Shown here: positions 17,453-26,206 of the stretch, piece by piece
How positions within the stretch are numbered: position 1 is the first letter of the stretch
How the letters are laid out: each line of letters starts with the position of its first letter
NCBI RefSeq assembly: GCF_900602065.1
Contig: NZ_UWFN01000095.1
Span: forward strand, 1-64,000
Direction of reading: 5' to 3'
Origin: Pseudomonas viridiflava
GTDB lineage: Bacteria; Pseudomonadota; Gammaproteobacteria; Pseudomonadales; Pseudomonadaceae
DNA: 64,000 bases
Made by a program: the position numbers and the translations under genes
The notes under the pieces: model-generated
What the model was told of the DNA's origin: nothing
The model's input: only the letters and a program-made list of their open reading frames with translations
Databases searched by the model: none

Positions 17453-18553
17453 ATGATGTTGCGACGCCAGGCCCTGGCACTCGGAAGCCTGTTGCTCAGC
17501 GCCTGCACCTTGGGCGGCTGGACACTGTTCCGGCAGAAAGGCCAAAGCCCGCTGCTGTTGTCCGCGCGCGACGATGGCGACGGGCAGCATTACGCCGTGG
17601 GTTATCGTCTGGATGGCCAGCAGGTGTTTGCGACGCAGGTCGGCCAACGCTGCCACGACATCATCAATCATCCGACGCTGAGTCTGGCGCTGTTCGTCGC
17701 CCGTCGGCCGGGCACAGAAAGCTATCTGATCGACCTGAATGACGGGCGCTTGCTGCAAACCATTCACTCGCAGCCTGACCGACATTTCTACGGCCATGCG
17801 GTGATCCACAGCAGTGGCGAATGGCTGTACACCACCGAGAATGACACCACTGATCCAGGACGTGGATTGCTTGGTGTGTATCGGTTTGTCGACGAGCGTC
17901 TGGTGCATACCGGAGAAATTTCTACCCATGGCATCGGCCCGCATCAGGTGTCATGGATGCCGGACGGCGAAACATTAGTGGTGGCCAATGGCGGAATCCG
18001 GACAGAGGCCGAGAGCCGCGTCGAGATGAACCTGAATGCCATGCAGCCCAGCCTGGTCCTGATGCAGCGCGACGGCACGTTGCTGAGCAAGGAAACCCTG
18101 GCGCAACCCATGAACAGCGTTCGTCACTTGGGTATTGCCAGCGACGGCACCATCGTTTCCGGTCAGCAATTCATGGGCGACGCTCACGAATCCTCGGAGC
18201 TGCTGGCAATCAAACGTCCGGGCCAGCCATTTGTGGCTTTTCCGGTACCAGAGCAGCAACTGGCGTCGATGGGGCACTACACCGCCAGCGTTGCGGTACA
18301 CAGCGAATTGCGTCTGATAGCGCTCACTGCACCAAGGGGCAACCGGTTTTTCATCTGGGACATGGACAGCGGCGCAACACGCCTCGACACCGCCCTGCCC
18401 GACTGCGCTGGGGTGGGTGCGGTAAAAGATGGTTTTGTAGTGACCTCCGGGCAAGGCCGTTGCCGCTTTTACGACTGCCGCCAAAACGAGCTGCTCGCCA
18501 AGCCTCTGGAACTGCCTGCGGGGCTTTGGGATAACCATCTGCATCTGGTGTGA
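17453..18553 (+). CDS. DUF1513 family exported protein
   Basis: A 366-residue protein with an N-terminal signal containing a twin arginine (MMLRRQALALGSLLLSAC) and a possible lipobox ending at Cys18. The mature part looks like a beta-propeller: regularly spaced HGHAV/GEWLYTTEND, GIGPHQVSWMPDGETLVVANGG and MGHYTASVAVHS segments. I chose the ATGATG start preceded by GGAG, not an upstream extension overlapping the previous gene. It is the last gene of the imelysin/di-heme cluster; the function of DUF1513 is unknown, though it constantly accompanies these genes. Confidence 0.82.
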   Translation: MMLRRQALALGSLLLSACTLGGWTLFRQKGQSPLLLSARDDGDGQHYAVGYRLDGQQVFATQVGQRCHDIINHPTLSLALFVARRPGTESYLIDLNDGRLLQTIHSQPDRHFYGHAVIHSSGEWLYTTENDTTDPGRGLLGVYRFVDERLVHTGEISTHGIGPHQVSWMPDGETLVVANGGIRTEAESRVEMNLNAMQPSLVLMQRDGTLLSKETLAQPMNSVRHLGIASDGTIVSGQQFMGDAHESSELLAIKRPGQPFVAFPVPEQQLASMGHYTASVAVHSELRLIALTAPRGNRFFIWDMDSGATRLDTALPDCAGVGAVKDGFVVTSGQGRCRFYDCRQNELLAKPLELPAGLWDNHLHLV

Positions 18554-18566
18554 TGCCTCGGGATTT

Positions 18567-18638
18567 TGTAGGAGCTGCCGAAGGCTGCGAAAGCTCTCGC
18601 CTGACACAACGCCATCGCAGCCTTCGGCAGCTCCTACA
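18567..18638. repeat. Inverted repeat, GTAGGAGCTGCCGAAGG family
   Basis: Perfect 24-bp arms at 18567-18590 and 18615-18638, 13 bases after the DUF1513 stop; the third copy of this family in the window. Confidence 0.9.
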
Positions 18639-18790
18639 GGTCCTCTGCTAGCGACAGAGATTTCTCGGCTGTAGGAAAACTCAGCACACACTGAAAGCAC
18701 GTCTTTTACTGTACCGGCCCGCACGCTCTCGCTGTAATATCCGGCAATGTCGCTCGCCGGGCTCACCCGGTTTTCTCCAAGGAAATGGAT

Positions 18791-19942
18791 ATGCTGCGTC
18801 GCCGGATGCTGATCATGCTCGGGGTTGTGTTGCTTGTAGTGCTGCTGCTTGCGGCCTACAAGGCGTTTTCTGTCTATCAGCAGATTCAACAGTTCACGGC
18901 CCCCAAACCACCTATCAGTGTCGCTGTTGCGACCGCCAGCGAACGGCCTTGGCAGAACCGTCTGCCCGCCATCGGCTCACTCAAGGCATTGCAGGGTGTG
19001 GACTTGAGTCTGGAGATCGCGGGGACGGTCAAGACCGTGCAGTTTGAGTCAGGGCAAAAAGTCCGTACCGGGCAACCTCTGTTGCAACTGGACAGCGACG
19101 TCGAAAAAGCCCTGCTGGGTACCGCTGAAGCTGATCTGGGACTGGCCCAAGTCGAGTACGGCCGCGGTAGCCGACTGGTAGGCGACCAGGCCATCTCCAA
19201 AGGCGATTTCGACAAGCTTGCAGCCCAGTTCAAAAAAGCCAGTGCCACCGTCGCCCAGCTCAACGCCTCATTGGCGAAGAAACGCATTCTGGCGCCCTTC
19301 AGCGGCACGATCGGTATTCGCCAGGTGGATGTGGGGGATTACCTCGCAAGCGGAACCGTGATTGCTACGTTGCAAGATTTGAGCAGCCTGTACGTGGACT
19401 TCAATGTGCCGGAACAGGCGCTGCCAAAACTGACAGTCGGGCAAACAGCACTGGTGAACGTAGCGGCCTACCCGAACCAGAGTTTCGAAGCCACGATCAG
19501 CGCGATCAATCCCAAGGTCGACGAGGCCACGCGCAACGTGCTGATTCGCGCCACCTTGCCCAATCCTCAGAGCACCTTGCTCCCCGGCATGTTCGCCAAT
19601 CTGCAGGTGCTGTTGCCCGGGCCGAAAACTCAGGTGGTGATTCCCGAAAGCGCCATCACCTATACGCTTTATGGCAACTCGGTTTACGTCGTCGTGCCGA
19701 AGAAAAATTCCGAAGGTGCGCCCGAGAAGGACGCTAAAGGTGAGCAGCAGTTGATTGTGGATCGTCGTTTTGTCGAGACCGGCGAGCGTCGCGACGGACT
19801 GGTCATTATCAACAAGGGACTCAAGGCGGGTGAACAAGTGGTCAGCGGCGGGCAATTGAAACTGGATGCCGGTGCACACGTCGCCATCAGTGCAGATCAG
19901 ACCCTGCAAGCCGAACAGAACAGCCAGCCACAGGTTGACTGA
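18791..19942 (+). CDS. mexV: RND efflux periplasmic adaptor (MexV-like)
   Basis: A 383-residue membrane fusion protein: N-terminal signal-anchor (residues 8-28), lipoyl/barrel-sandwich halves around an alpha hairpin (DLSLEIAGTVKTVQFESGQ and KKRILAPFSGTIGIRQVDVG), then beta-barrel. It links the inner-membrane pump to an outer-membrane channel. I prefer the ATG at 18791, seven bases after AAGGA, over one two codons upstream. It pairs with the RND pump 13 bases downstream. No outer-membrane factor gene is present, as for MexVW, which borrows OprM. The mexV name rests on synteny and order rather than on substrate evidence. Confidence 0.8.
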   Translation: MLRRRMLIMLGVVLLVVLLLAAYKAFSVYQQIQQFTAPKPPISVAVATASERPWQNRLPAIGSLKALQGVDLSLEIAGTVKTVQFESGQKVRTGQPLLQLDSDVEKALLGTAEADLGLAQVEYGRGSRLVGDQAISKGDFDKLAAQFKKASATVAQLNASLAKKRILAPFSGTIGIRQVDVGDYLASGTVIATLQDLSSLYVDFNVPEQALPKLTVGQTALVNVAAYPNQSFEATISAINPKVDEATRNVLIRATLPNPQSTLLPGMFANLQVLLPGPKTQVVIPESAITYTLYGNSVYVVVPKKNSEGAPEKDAKGEQQLIVDRRFVETGERRDGLVIINKGLKAGEQVVSGGQLKLDAGAHVAISADQTLQAEQNSQPQVD

Positions 19943-19955
19943 TCAAGGAATACTC

Positions 19956-22900
19956 ATGGCTTTTACAGATCCATTCATTCGTCGCCCAGTCCTCGCCACG
20001 GTCGTCAGCCTGCTGATCGTACTGCTGGGTTTTCAGGCCTTCAGCAAGCTAACCATTCGCCAGTATCCGCAGATGGAAAATGCCCTGATCACGGTCACCA
20101 CGGCCTACCCCGGTGCCAACGCCGAAACCATCCAGGGCTACATCACTCAACCCTTGCAGCAAAGTCTGGCCAGCGCCGAGGGCATTGACTACATGACGTC
20201 GGTGAGTCGGCAGAATTTTTCGGTGATTTCCATCTACGCGCGGATCGGTGCCGACAGCGACCGGCTGTTCACTGAGTTGCTGGCCAAGGCCAACGAAGTA
20301 AAGAACAAATTACCTCAGGATTCTGAAGATCCGGTACTGAGCAAGGAAGCCGCCGATGCGTCGGCCCTGATGTACGTCAGTTTCTACAGCTCTGAACTGA
20401 GTAACCCGCAGATCACCGACTACCTGTCGCGTGTCATACAACCCAAGCTTGCAACGCTACCGGGCATGGCAGAAGCACAGATCCTTGGCAATCAAGTGTT
20501 CGCTATGCGGCTGTGGCTGGATCCGGTAAGGCTCGCAGGCTTTGGCCTGACCGCCGCTGACGTGACCAATGCCGTGCGCCGCTACAACTTTCTCGCCGCT
20601 GCCGGTGAAGTCAAAGGCGAGTATGTAGTCACCAGCATCAATGCGACCACTGAACTGAAATCCGCCCAGGACTTCGCAGCCATTCCGCTCAAGACCGCAG
20701 GCGACAGCCGGGTTTTGCTCGGTGATGTGGCGCGGGTGGAAATGGGCGCAGAAAACTACGACACCGTCAGCTCTTTCGACGGCACACCGTCGGTGTATAT
20801 CGGGATCAAAGGCACACCCAGCTCCAACCCTCTGGATGTCATCAAAGAGGTACGGCGCATCATGCCGGAGCTGGAAGGTCAGCTGCCGCCCAACCTGAAG
20901 GTTTCCATCGCCTACGACGCAACGCTGTTCATTCAAGCTTCCATCAACGAGGTGGTTAAAACCCTGATCGAAGCAGTGCTGATCGTCATCGTCGTGGTGT
21001 TTCTGTTTCTCGGGGCTCTGCGCTCAGTGATGATCCCAGTCATCACTATTCCCCTGTCGATGATCGGTGTGCTGTTTTTCATGCAACTGATGGGCTACTC
21101 CATCAACTTGCTCACACTGCTGGCGATGGTGCTGGCAATCGGGCTGGTGGTGGACGACGCAATCGTCGTCGTCGAAAATATTCACCGGCACATCGAAGAG
21201 GGAAAAACGCCCTTCGATGCCGCTATAGAGGGTGCCAGGGAAATAGCCATGCCGGTGGTATCAATGACTGTCACCCTGGCAGCGGTTTATGCCCCTATCG
21301 GCTTTCTGGAAGGATTGACCGGCGCACTGTTCAAGGAGTTCGCTCTTACCCTGGCAGGCGCAGTGGTGATCTCGGGTGTAGTTGCCCTGACCCTTTCGCC
21401 CATGATGTGCGCCCTGCTCCTGCGTCGCGACGAGAACCCCAGTGGCCTTTCACACAAGCTCGATCAGGCATTCGAGAGGCTGAAGCGGCGTTACCAGCGG
21501 ATGCTGCACGGCACCCTGGACACACGTCCGGTCGTACTGGTCTTCGCAGTTATTGTGCTCTGCCTGATTCCGGTGCTGCTCAAGTTCACTAAATCAGAGC
21601 TCGCTCCCGACGAGGATCAAGGCATCATTTTCATGATGGCGACGTCACCGCAGCCCACCAACCTGAACTACATCAACACCTATACCGACCAGTTCATCAA
21701 GATCTTCAAGGAGTTCCCCGAGTACTACTCCTCGTTCCAGATCAATGGATTCAATGGTGTGCAGACGGGCATAGGCGGTTTCCTGCTCAAACCATGGGAC
21801 GAGCGCAACCGCACGCAGATGGAGATCCTCCCCGAGGTCCAGGCACGACTGGCAGACATCAGCGGTTTGCAGATTTTCGGCTTCAATCTGCCATCGCTCC
21901 CAGGCACCGGCGAAGGCCTGCCTTTCCAGTTCGTGGTTAATACCGCGAACGACTATGCGTCGTTATTGCAGGTCGTCGAACGAATCAAGGCGCGGGCAAA
22001 CGAGTCTGGCAAATTTGCGTTCCTCGACATCGACCTTGCCTTCGACAAGCCCGAAGTTGTCGTCGACATCGACCGTGCAAAGGCTGCACAAATGGGCGTC
22101 TCCATGCAGGACCTCGGAGGCACCCTGGCTACCCTCCTGGGCGAACAGGAAATCAACCGGTTTACCATCGAAGGCCGTAGCTACAAGGTTATTGCTCAGG
22201 TCGAGCGTCCTTATCGTGACAACCCCGGCTGGCTCAACAACTATTACGTGAAGAGCAGCGATGGCCAGCTACTGGCCCTTTCGACGCTGATCAAGGTGAC
22301 CGACCGGGCCCGCCCTCGGCAATTGAATCAGTTTCAGCAACTGAACTCGGCGATCATTCAGGGTTTCCCCATCGTCAGCATGGGCGAAGCCATCGAAACA
22401 GTCCGGCAGATCGCCAGTGAGGAAGCCCCGCCCGGTTATGCCTACGACTACGCAGGCGCGTCCAGGCAATACGTGCAGGAAGGCAGCGCCTTGTGGGTCA
22501 CCTTTGCCATGGCACTGGCGATTATTTTTCTGGTGCTGGCCGCCCAGTTCGAAAGCTTCCGCGACCCACTGGTGATTCTGGTCACGGTTCCGCTGTCGAT
22601 TTGCGGGGCTTTGATCCCGCTGTTCCTCGGCCTGTCGAGCATGAACATCTATACCCAGGTGGGGCTGGTGACGCTGATAGGCCTGATCAGCAAACACGGC
22701 ATCCTGATCGTCGAGTTCGCCAATCAGCTACGTCGCGAGAAGGGCCTGTCGATTCGCGCAGCAGTTGAGGAAGCGGCGGCTATTCGTCTGCGTCCGGTCT
22801 TGATGACGACAGCCGCCATGGTCTTCGGCATGGTGCCACTGATCCTGGCAACCGGCGCCGGGGCTGTCAGCCGCTTTGATATCGGTATGGTCATCGCCAC

Positions 22901-23018
22901 CGGGATGTCGGTCGGGACTTTATTCACCTTGTTCGTACTGCCTTGTGTTTACACCTTGCTCGCAGCACCTGATAAAGCGCCCGTGACCGGTCCTGAATCA
23001 GAACCCCATACGGGCTAA
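19956..23018 (+). CDS. mexW: RND multidrug efflux transporter (MexW-like)
   Basis: A 1020-residue proton-driven inner-membrane pump of the HAE1 class. The N-terminus MAFTDPFIRRPVLATVVSLL, the charged TM4 motif GLVVDDAIVVVENIHR near residue 400, and repeated periplasmic porter domains mark the family. Length and the FTDPFIRRP start fit MexW. I chose the ATG at 19956 with AAGGAA upstream; an in-frame extension into mexV is unlikely. It is translated just after the adaptor gene and is followed by a hairpin before the convergent small gene. Substrates cannot be read from the sequence. Confidence 0.87.
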   Translation: MAFTDPFIRRPVLATVVSLLIVLLGFQAFSKLTIRQYPQMENALITVTTAYPGANAETIQGYITQPLQQSLASAEGIDYMTSVSRQNFSVISIYARIGADSDRLFTELLAKANEVKNKLPQDSEDPVLSKEAADASALMYVSFYSSELSNPQITDYLSRVIQPKLATLPGMAEAQILGNQVFAMRLWLDPVRLAGFGLTAADVTNAVRRYNFLAAAGEVKGEYVVTSINATTELKSAQDFAAIPLKTAGDSRVLLGDVARVEMGAENYDTVSSFDGTPSVYIGIKGTPSSNPLDVIKEVRRIMPELEGQLPPNLKVSIAYDATLFIQASINEVVKTLIEAVLIVIVVVFLFLGALRSVMIPVITIPLSMIGVLFFMQLMGYSINLLTLLAMVLAIGLVVDDAIVVVENIHRHIEEGKTPFDAAIEGAREIAMPVVSMTVTLAAVYAPIGFLEGLTGALFKEFALTLAGAVVISGVVALTLSPMMCALLLRRDENPSGLSHKLDQAFERLKRRYQRMLHGTLDTRPVVLVFAVIVLCLIPVLLKFTKSELAPDEDQGIIFMMATSPQPTNLNYINTYTDQFIKIFKEFPEYYSSFQINGFNGVQTGIGGFLLKPWDERNRTQMEILPEVQARLADISGLQIFGFNLPSLPGTGEGLPFQFVVNTANDYASLLQVVERIKARANESGKFAFLDIDLAFDKPEVVVDIDRAKAAQMGVSMQDLGGTLATLLGEQEINRFTIEGRSYKVIAQVERPYRDNPGWLNNYYVKSSDGQLLALSTLIKVTDRARPRQLNQFQQLNSAIIQGFPIVSMGEAIETVRQIASEEAPPGYAYDYAGASRQYVQEGSALWVTFAMALAIIFLVLAAQFESFRDPLVILVTVPLSICGALIPLFLGLSSMNIYTQVGLVTLIGLISKHGILIVEFANQLRREKGLSIRAAVEEAAAIRLRPVLMTTAAMVFGMVPLILATGAGAVSRFDIGMVIATGMSVGTLFTLFVLPCVYTLLAAPDKAPVTGPESEPHTG

Positions 23019-23030
23019 CCCCGGACACAA

Positions 23031-23054
23031 CAAGGCCCCAATCAAGGGGCCTTA
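23031..23054. terminator. Hairpin between mexW and the convergent small gene
   Basis: Stem AAGGCCCC / GGGGCCTT (23032-23039, 23046-23053) with a six-base loop, 13 bases after mexW. It lacks a strong T run on either side, so its termination efficiency is uncertain. Confidence 0.65.
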
Positions 23055-23081
23055 AAGTCGATGTCGCGAAAGCTGTTAACG

Positions 23082-23309
23082 CTAACGCGCCGTTCCCGAG
23101 CCTTGAGCCAAGCCGAACATCAGGAGCAACAGATCATGACTTGGGCTTACCGCATCATGAGTTTTCGCTATCCGTGGTAACGGACAATGTCCTTCGCCAT
23201 GCAACGCGCTCAAAACCTTTGTTCCAGGTTCAACCCAAGCGGCCATGGCGACGGAAGTGACCACCAGCGCACCTAGAATGAACAAACCTCGTGCCAGTTC
23301 TAGTTTCAT
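23082..23309 (-). CDS. Small secreted or membrane-anchored protein in the ColR operon
   Basis: A 75-residue protein with a convincing signal sequence (MKLELARGLFILGALVVTSV, then AMAAW) and a short mature part without recognised domains. Its ATG overlaps the inaA stop by one base (TAATG), so it is translationally coupled, which argues strongly that it is real despite its size. It is the last gene of the methyltransferase-inaA transcript and so probably falls under ColR control. I do not recognise a family; a role at the envelope is inferred from the signal and context only. Confidence 0.7.
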   Translation of the reverse strand: MKLELARGLFILGALVVTSVAMAAWVEPGTKVLSALHGEGHCPLPRIAKTHDAVSPSHDLLLLMFGLAQGSGTAR

Positions 23310-24025
23310 TAGTCTAAACCCTTGATAGCGCTGCCAAACGCTGCCTCGTAAAAGTAGACCAACTTCTGCCAATCTGTTGATGAGAACGACGAGTGGCGGC
23401 GCAACTGTCTGAGGTCATGACGGGCGGCAGCGACGGGAGTCAAACGGCGTCGACACTTCTCCAGATCGAGCAACGCAATTTCAGCTTTGGCATCTGCACC
23501 TTCGCCGACGATGCGAACGAATACATGCTTGATATAAAGACAGCCGTGCTGCCAACGCCCCAAATGCATGCGTGCCAGATTGCTGGCCAGTTCCTGGAGC
23601 ACTTGATCATGCAGGGCCTCGCCATACTGCTCCCGGCCACCCGCGGCATACCAGTTATCAAGTTCGACATAGCCATCAAGCGCAGCGGTGACCAGCAGGG
23701 CACGCCACTCCTTGCTTTGATCGCGCTGCGCCCCACAGAAAATCAGCTTGGGAACGTTGACATTAAGCTCGCTCAAGCCCTGGATGGCGTCGCGCTCACG
23801 CAACACAGTCGGTCGCCCAAACGGGTGCAGCCAGCTGCGATAGATATGCCCGACCTGCCGCTTGACGTAAATCAGGCGACCATTATCGTCAAGCACTCGT
23901 TGTACACCGCTTTCGCCACCACGGCGCTGGTTGGGTTCTTCAACCCATTCTCCGTGCTGCGTCCAGAAAAAATCAAAACGCTCATCCTTTGAAACCGTGG
24001 GCTCCACAGCAACTTGCACGCCCAT
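23309..24025 (-). CDS. inaA: InaA/WaaP-like LPS kinase family protein
   Basis: A 238-residue member of the lipopolysaccharide-kinase (Kdo/WaaP) superfamily. A kinase-like Lys is in YVKR (Lys55) and a Glu in LRERDA (Glu77). The catalytic loop reads HGCLYIKHVF (160-169), with Cys162 near where WaaP relatives have the Asp of HRD, and the metal motif is DLE (187-189). The start at 24025 has GAGGTAACAAG before it and lies 4 bases after the methyltransferase stop. In P. fluorescens the colRS-linked operon contains a methyltransferase and a WapQ-like gene in this order, tied to outer-membrane integrity. Catalytic competence is uncertain. Confidence 0.8.
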   Translation of the reverse strand: MGVQVAVEPTVSKDERFDFFWTQHGEWVEEPNQRRGGESGVQRVLDDNGRLIYVKRQVGHIYRSWLHPFGRPTVLRERDAIQGLSELNVNVPKLIFCGAQRDQSKEWRALLVTAALDGYVELDNWYAAGGREQYGEALHDQVLQELASNLARMHLGRWQHGCLYIKHVFVRIVGEGADAKAEIALLDLEKCRRRLTPVAAARHDLRQLRRHSSFSSTDWQKLVYFYEAAFGSAIKGLD

Positions 24026-24029
24026 CTTG

Positions 24030-24710
24030 TTACCTCTTGCGCAATAGGTACACACGCCACATGGCGTACGTCGGTAAAAAATCCAACCGCTCCTGAATAC
24101 GAAATCCCGCCTGTTCAAACTCGGCCTCGACAGTAGCGGCCGGTAACACAAAGCGATTCTGGTAACTATCCTGCCCATTTTTCGCGATGCGCTGCTTGTC
24201 GAGACGCTTGCGTTTCCATGCTTTGAAATTGCCATCCACCCAGAGTGAAACAATCACACTGTCACGTGTAACACGCTGAAACTCCTTTAACAGAGCGAGG
24301 CGATGATCGGCTTGGCCGACGTGGTGCAGCAGCCGCATACAGAAAATGCTGTCCACGGCGTTATCAGGCAGGTCTATGTCGAATGCAGATGTCTGCAAGG
24401 GTTGTACCCGTTTCACCACTTCTGCTGGCTGAGCAGCACAAGCAGTCTTGAGCATGTCTGCCGAGTTGTCTGCACCGATGATCATCCGGTTCGATTTTTC
24501 TGCCAGCAATGGCCAGAAACGACCTGCGCCGCAGGGCAGATCAAGCACTAACCCGGGGTCCCCCGCACGATGCAAAGCAGTCCTTGCCAATTGCTCATCG
24601 CGCCAATGAGACAAGCGGCGGGACAGATTGTCCTTATGCTTTTGCAAATATTGTTGGGCATGGTCCTTGTCGTACTTGCGTGAGAACTCAAGTTCAATTC
24701 GCTTGCTCAT
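24030..24710 (-). CDS. SAM-dependent methyltransferase (Orf222-like) downstream of colRS
   Basis: A 226-residue class I methyltransferase. Motif I is LVLDLPCGAGRFWPLLA (about 54-70) and the acidic post-motif II GADNSADML follows; the later DSIFCMRLLHHV block is typical of ubiE/BioC-like folds. The acceptor is unknown, with a lipid or LPS component possible from context. I chose the ATG at 24710, eight bases after AAGG, over a GTG three codons upstream. It is the first gene of the transcript continuing to inaA and the small secreted protein, and a ColR-box match lies 70 bases upstream. Confidence 0.82.
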   Translation of the reverse strand: MSKRIELEFSRKYDKDHAQQYLQKHKDNLSRRLSHWRDEQLARTALHRAGDPGLVLDLPCGAGRFWPLLAEKSNRMIIGADNSADMLKTACAAQPAEVVKRVQPLQTSAFDIDLPDNAVDSIFCMRLLHHVGQADHRLALLKEFQRVTRDSVIVSLWVDGNFKAWKRKRLDKQRIAKNGQDSYQNRFVLPAATVEAEFEQAGFRIQERLDFLPTYAMWRVYLLRKR

Positions 24711-24779
24711 GAGGGGCACCTTCTGATCTGGATGCCGGCCAAGATAGACAGCACGTTGTGATCTTCAGGTCATGCTTAT

Positions 24780-24795
24780 GTGAAAAAAGCGTTGG
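24780..24795 (-). promoter_or_regulatory. Candidate ColR binding site
   Basis: On the minus strand the sequence is CCAACGCTTTTTTCAC. As I recall it, the ColR consensus from P. putida is YYNASNNYTTTTNCAS, and all constrained positions match. It lies upstream of the methyltransferase gene, in the 215-base gap after colS, where no gene is seen. Location next to colRS makes a chance match unlikely. Confidence 0.6.
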
Positions 24796-24925
24796 AGGAA
24801 TATCGAGATGTTTCCAGATACGTCAATGACTTAGCAGTCTTGATGATGAGTGATTCGCGGATGTGTCAGATTTGTCTCGAAATCGAAACACAGAGGTGTA
24901 GGACCGGTGAATATTTTATCTTCCG

Positions 24926-26206
24926 CTACTTCTTGAGCTTCACGCTAAAACGACAACCGTTAGGCTCCATCGGGCTTAAACTGACGCTCCAGCCCTGGTT
25001 CTCGCAGATCCGCTGGACGAGTGACAGGCCCAGGCCAAGACCTTCGCCGCGCTGTTCATTGCCCCGCACGAAAGGCTCGAACATGGCTTCTCGCTTCTCC
25101 TCCGGTATTCCGACACCGCTGTCCTCTACCAGAAATCCTTCCTGCTGCAATGTCAGAGTGATGAATCCCTGATCGGTGTAGTGCAAGGCATTGCGCAGTA
25201 GGTTGCCCATGACCGCGTGCAGGAAAGTCGAGTTATAGAGGATCCCGGAAGGCTCATTTGAGCCGATCGATCGAACAGTCAGTTGCAGCCCTTTGCTTTC
25301 GATAGGGTCACGCCAGAGTGCGATCAGGTCTTCAGCAACGCTCTCCAGTGACACCCTGGGGACCATGTTGGCGTCTTCACGTTGCGTGCGGGCCAACATG
25401 AGAAAGGTCTGCACGAGGTCACGCATCTCTTCGCAAGCCCTCGCAATCCGCTCGACCTGCGCCCTCGCCCGGGTATCAAGCGCCGGGTTGTCCAGCAGCA
25501 ACTCGCAGGAGCTGGCCAGCACCATCAACGGGGTTCTTAGCTCATGGCTAACGTCGCTGGTGAACATACGCTCGCGAGTCAGCGCCTGACGCAGGCGCCC
25601 CAGTGTTGCGTCGAAAGCGACAGCCAGTTCGCCTACTTCGTCAGCGGCGTAATCAGGTGCCAACGGTGGCGCCAGCCCGAGTAGCTGATCGCGATGGCGT
25701 ACCTGGCGGGCCAATCGAACAACAGGCGCCATGACCCGCCGAGCCAACACCCAACCCAGAAACACTGCCAGGCCTAAAGCAAGCACGAACCCCACCAGCA
25801 CGACTGCGAACAGGACCCGCTCGCGCTCTTCAAAATCGCTCTGGTCCTGGAGTAATGCGTAGCGCCGACCATCTACCACTTCGACCATGGCGTGATAGGA
25901 CAGCGGGCCGCGAAATACTTCATGGAAGCCGGGATCAAGATGCCTGAGGTCGCTGGGTATATCGAAATCGCCGGGGCCGCCGCTGAAATAGAAAAGCTGA
26001 TCAGGCTCCGGACGGTGACTCCAGTCGCTGACACTGTCGAGCAATAGTAAACGGTGCAGGTCGCCGCCCAGGCCAGCTGAAATCAGTTTCTCTTCTACCA
26101 GGTGGACAGTCGCCACGATCCCCATGGCAAAGGAGCCTGCCACCAACGCGCTCATCAACGCGAAAGCGATGATGATGCGTTGAGCAAGGCTCTGCTTAAA
26201 CTCCAT
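24926..26206 (-). CDS. colS: Sensor histidine kinase ColS
   Basis: A 426-residue kinase: TM1 about 11-33, periplasmic loop, TM2 about 131-155, HAMP, HisKA with phospho-acceptor His221 in DVSHELRTPL, and HATPase with GVGIPEEKREAMFEPF and EGLGLGLSLV. The periplasmic part contains an ExxE pair at Glu126/Glu129 plus Glu96 and His105; the ColS ExxE motif is reported to sense iron and zinc. The start at 26206 lies inside the colR end (11-base overlap), so the two are coupled. ColRS maintains membrane integrity and metal tolerance and aids root colonisation in pseudomonads. Confidence 0.9.
   Translation of the reverse strand: MEFKQSLAQRIIIAFALMSALVAGSFAMGIVATVHLVEEKLISAGLGGDLHRLLLLDSVSDWSHRPEPDQLFYFSGGPGDFDIPSDLRHLDPGFHEVFRGPLSYHAMVEVVDGRRYALLQDQSDFEERERVLFAVVLVGFVLALGLAVFLGWVLARRVMAPVVRLARQVRHRDQLLGLAPPLAPDYAADEVGELAVAFDATLGRLRQALTRERMFTSDVSHELRTPLMVLASSCELLLDNPALDTRARAQVERIARACEEMRDLVQTFLMLARTQREDANMVPRVSLESVAEDLIALWRDPIESKGLQLTVRSIGSNEPSGILYNSTFLHAVMGNLLRNALHYTDQGFITLTLQQEGFLVEDSGVGIPEEKREAMFEPFVRGNEQRGEGLGLGLSLVQRICENQGWSVSLSPMEPNGCRFSVKLKK

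Noticed and set aside
24780..25172. 130-codon plus-strand frame between the methyltransferase gene and colS
   Set aside because: It overlaps the colS end and the ColR-box candidate and has no coding features.
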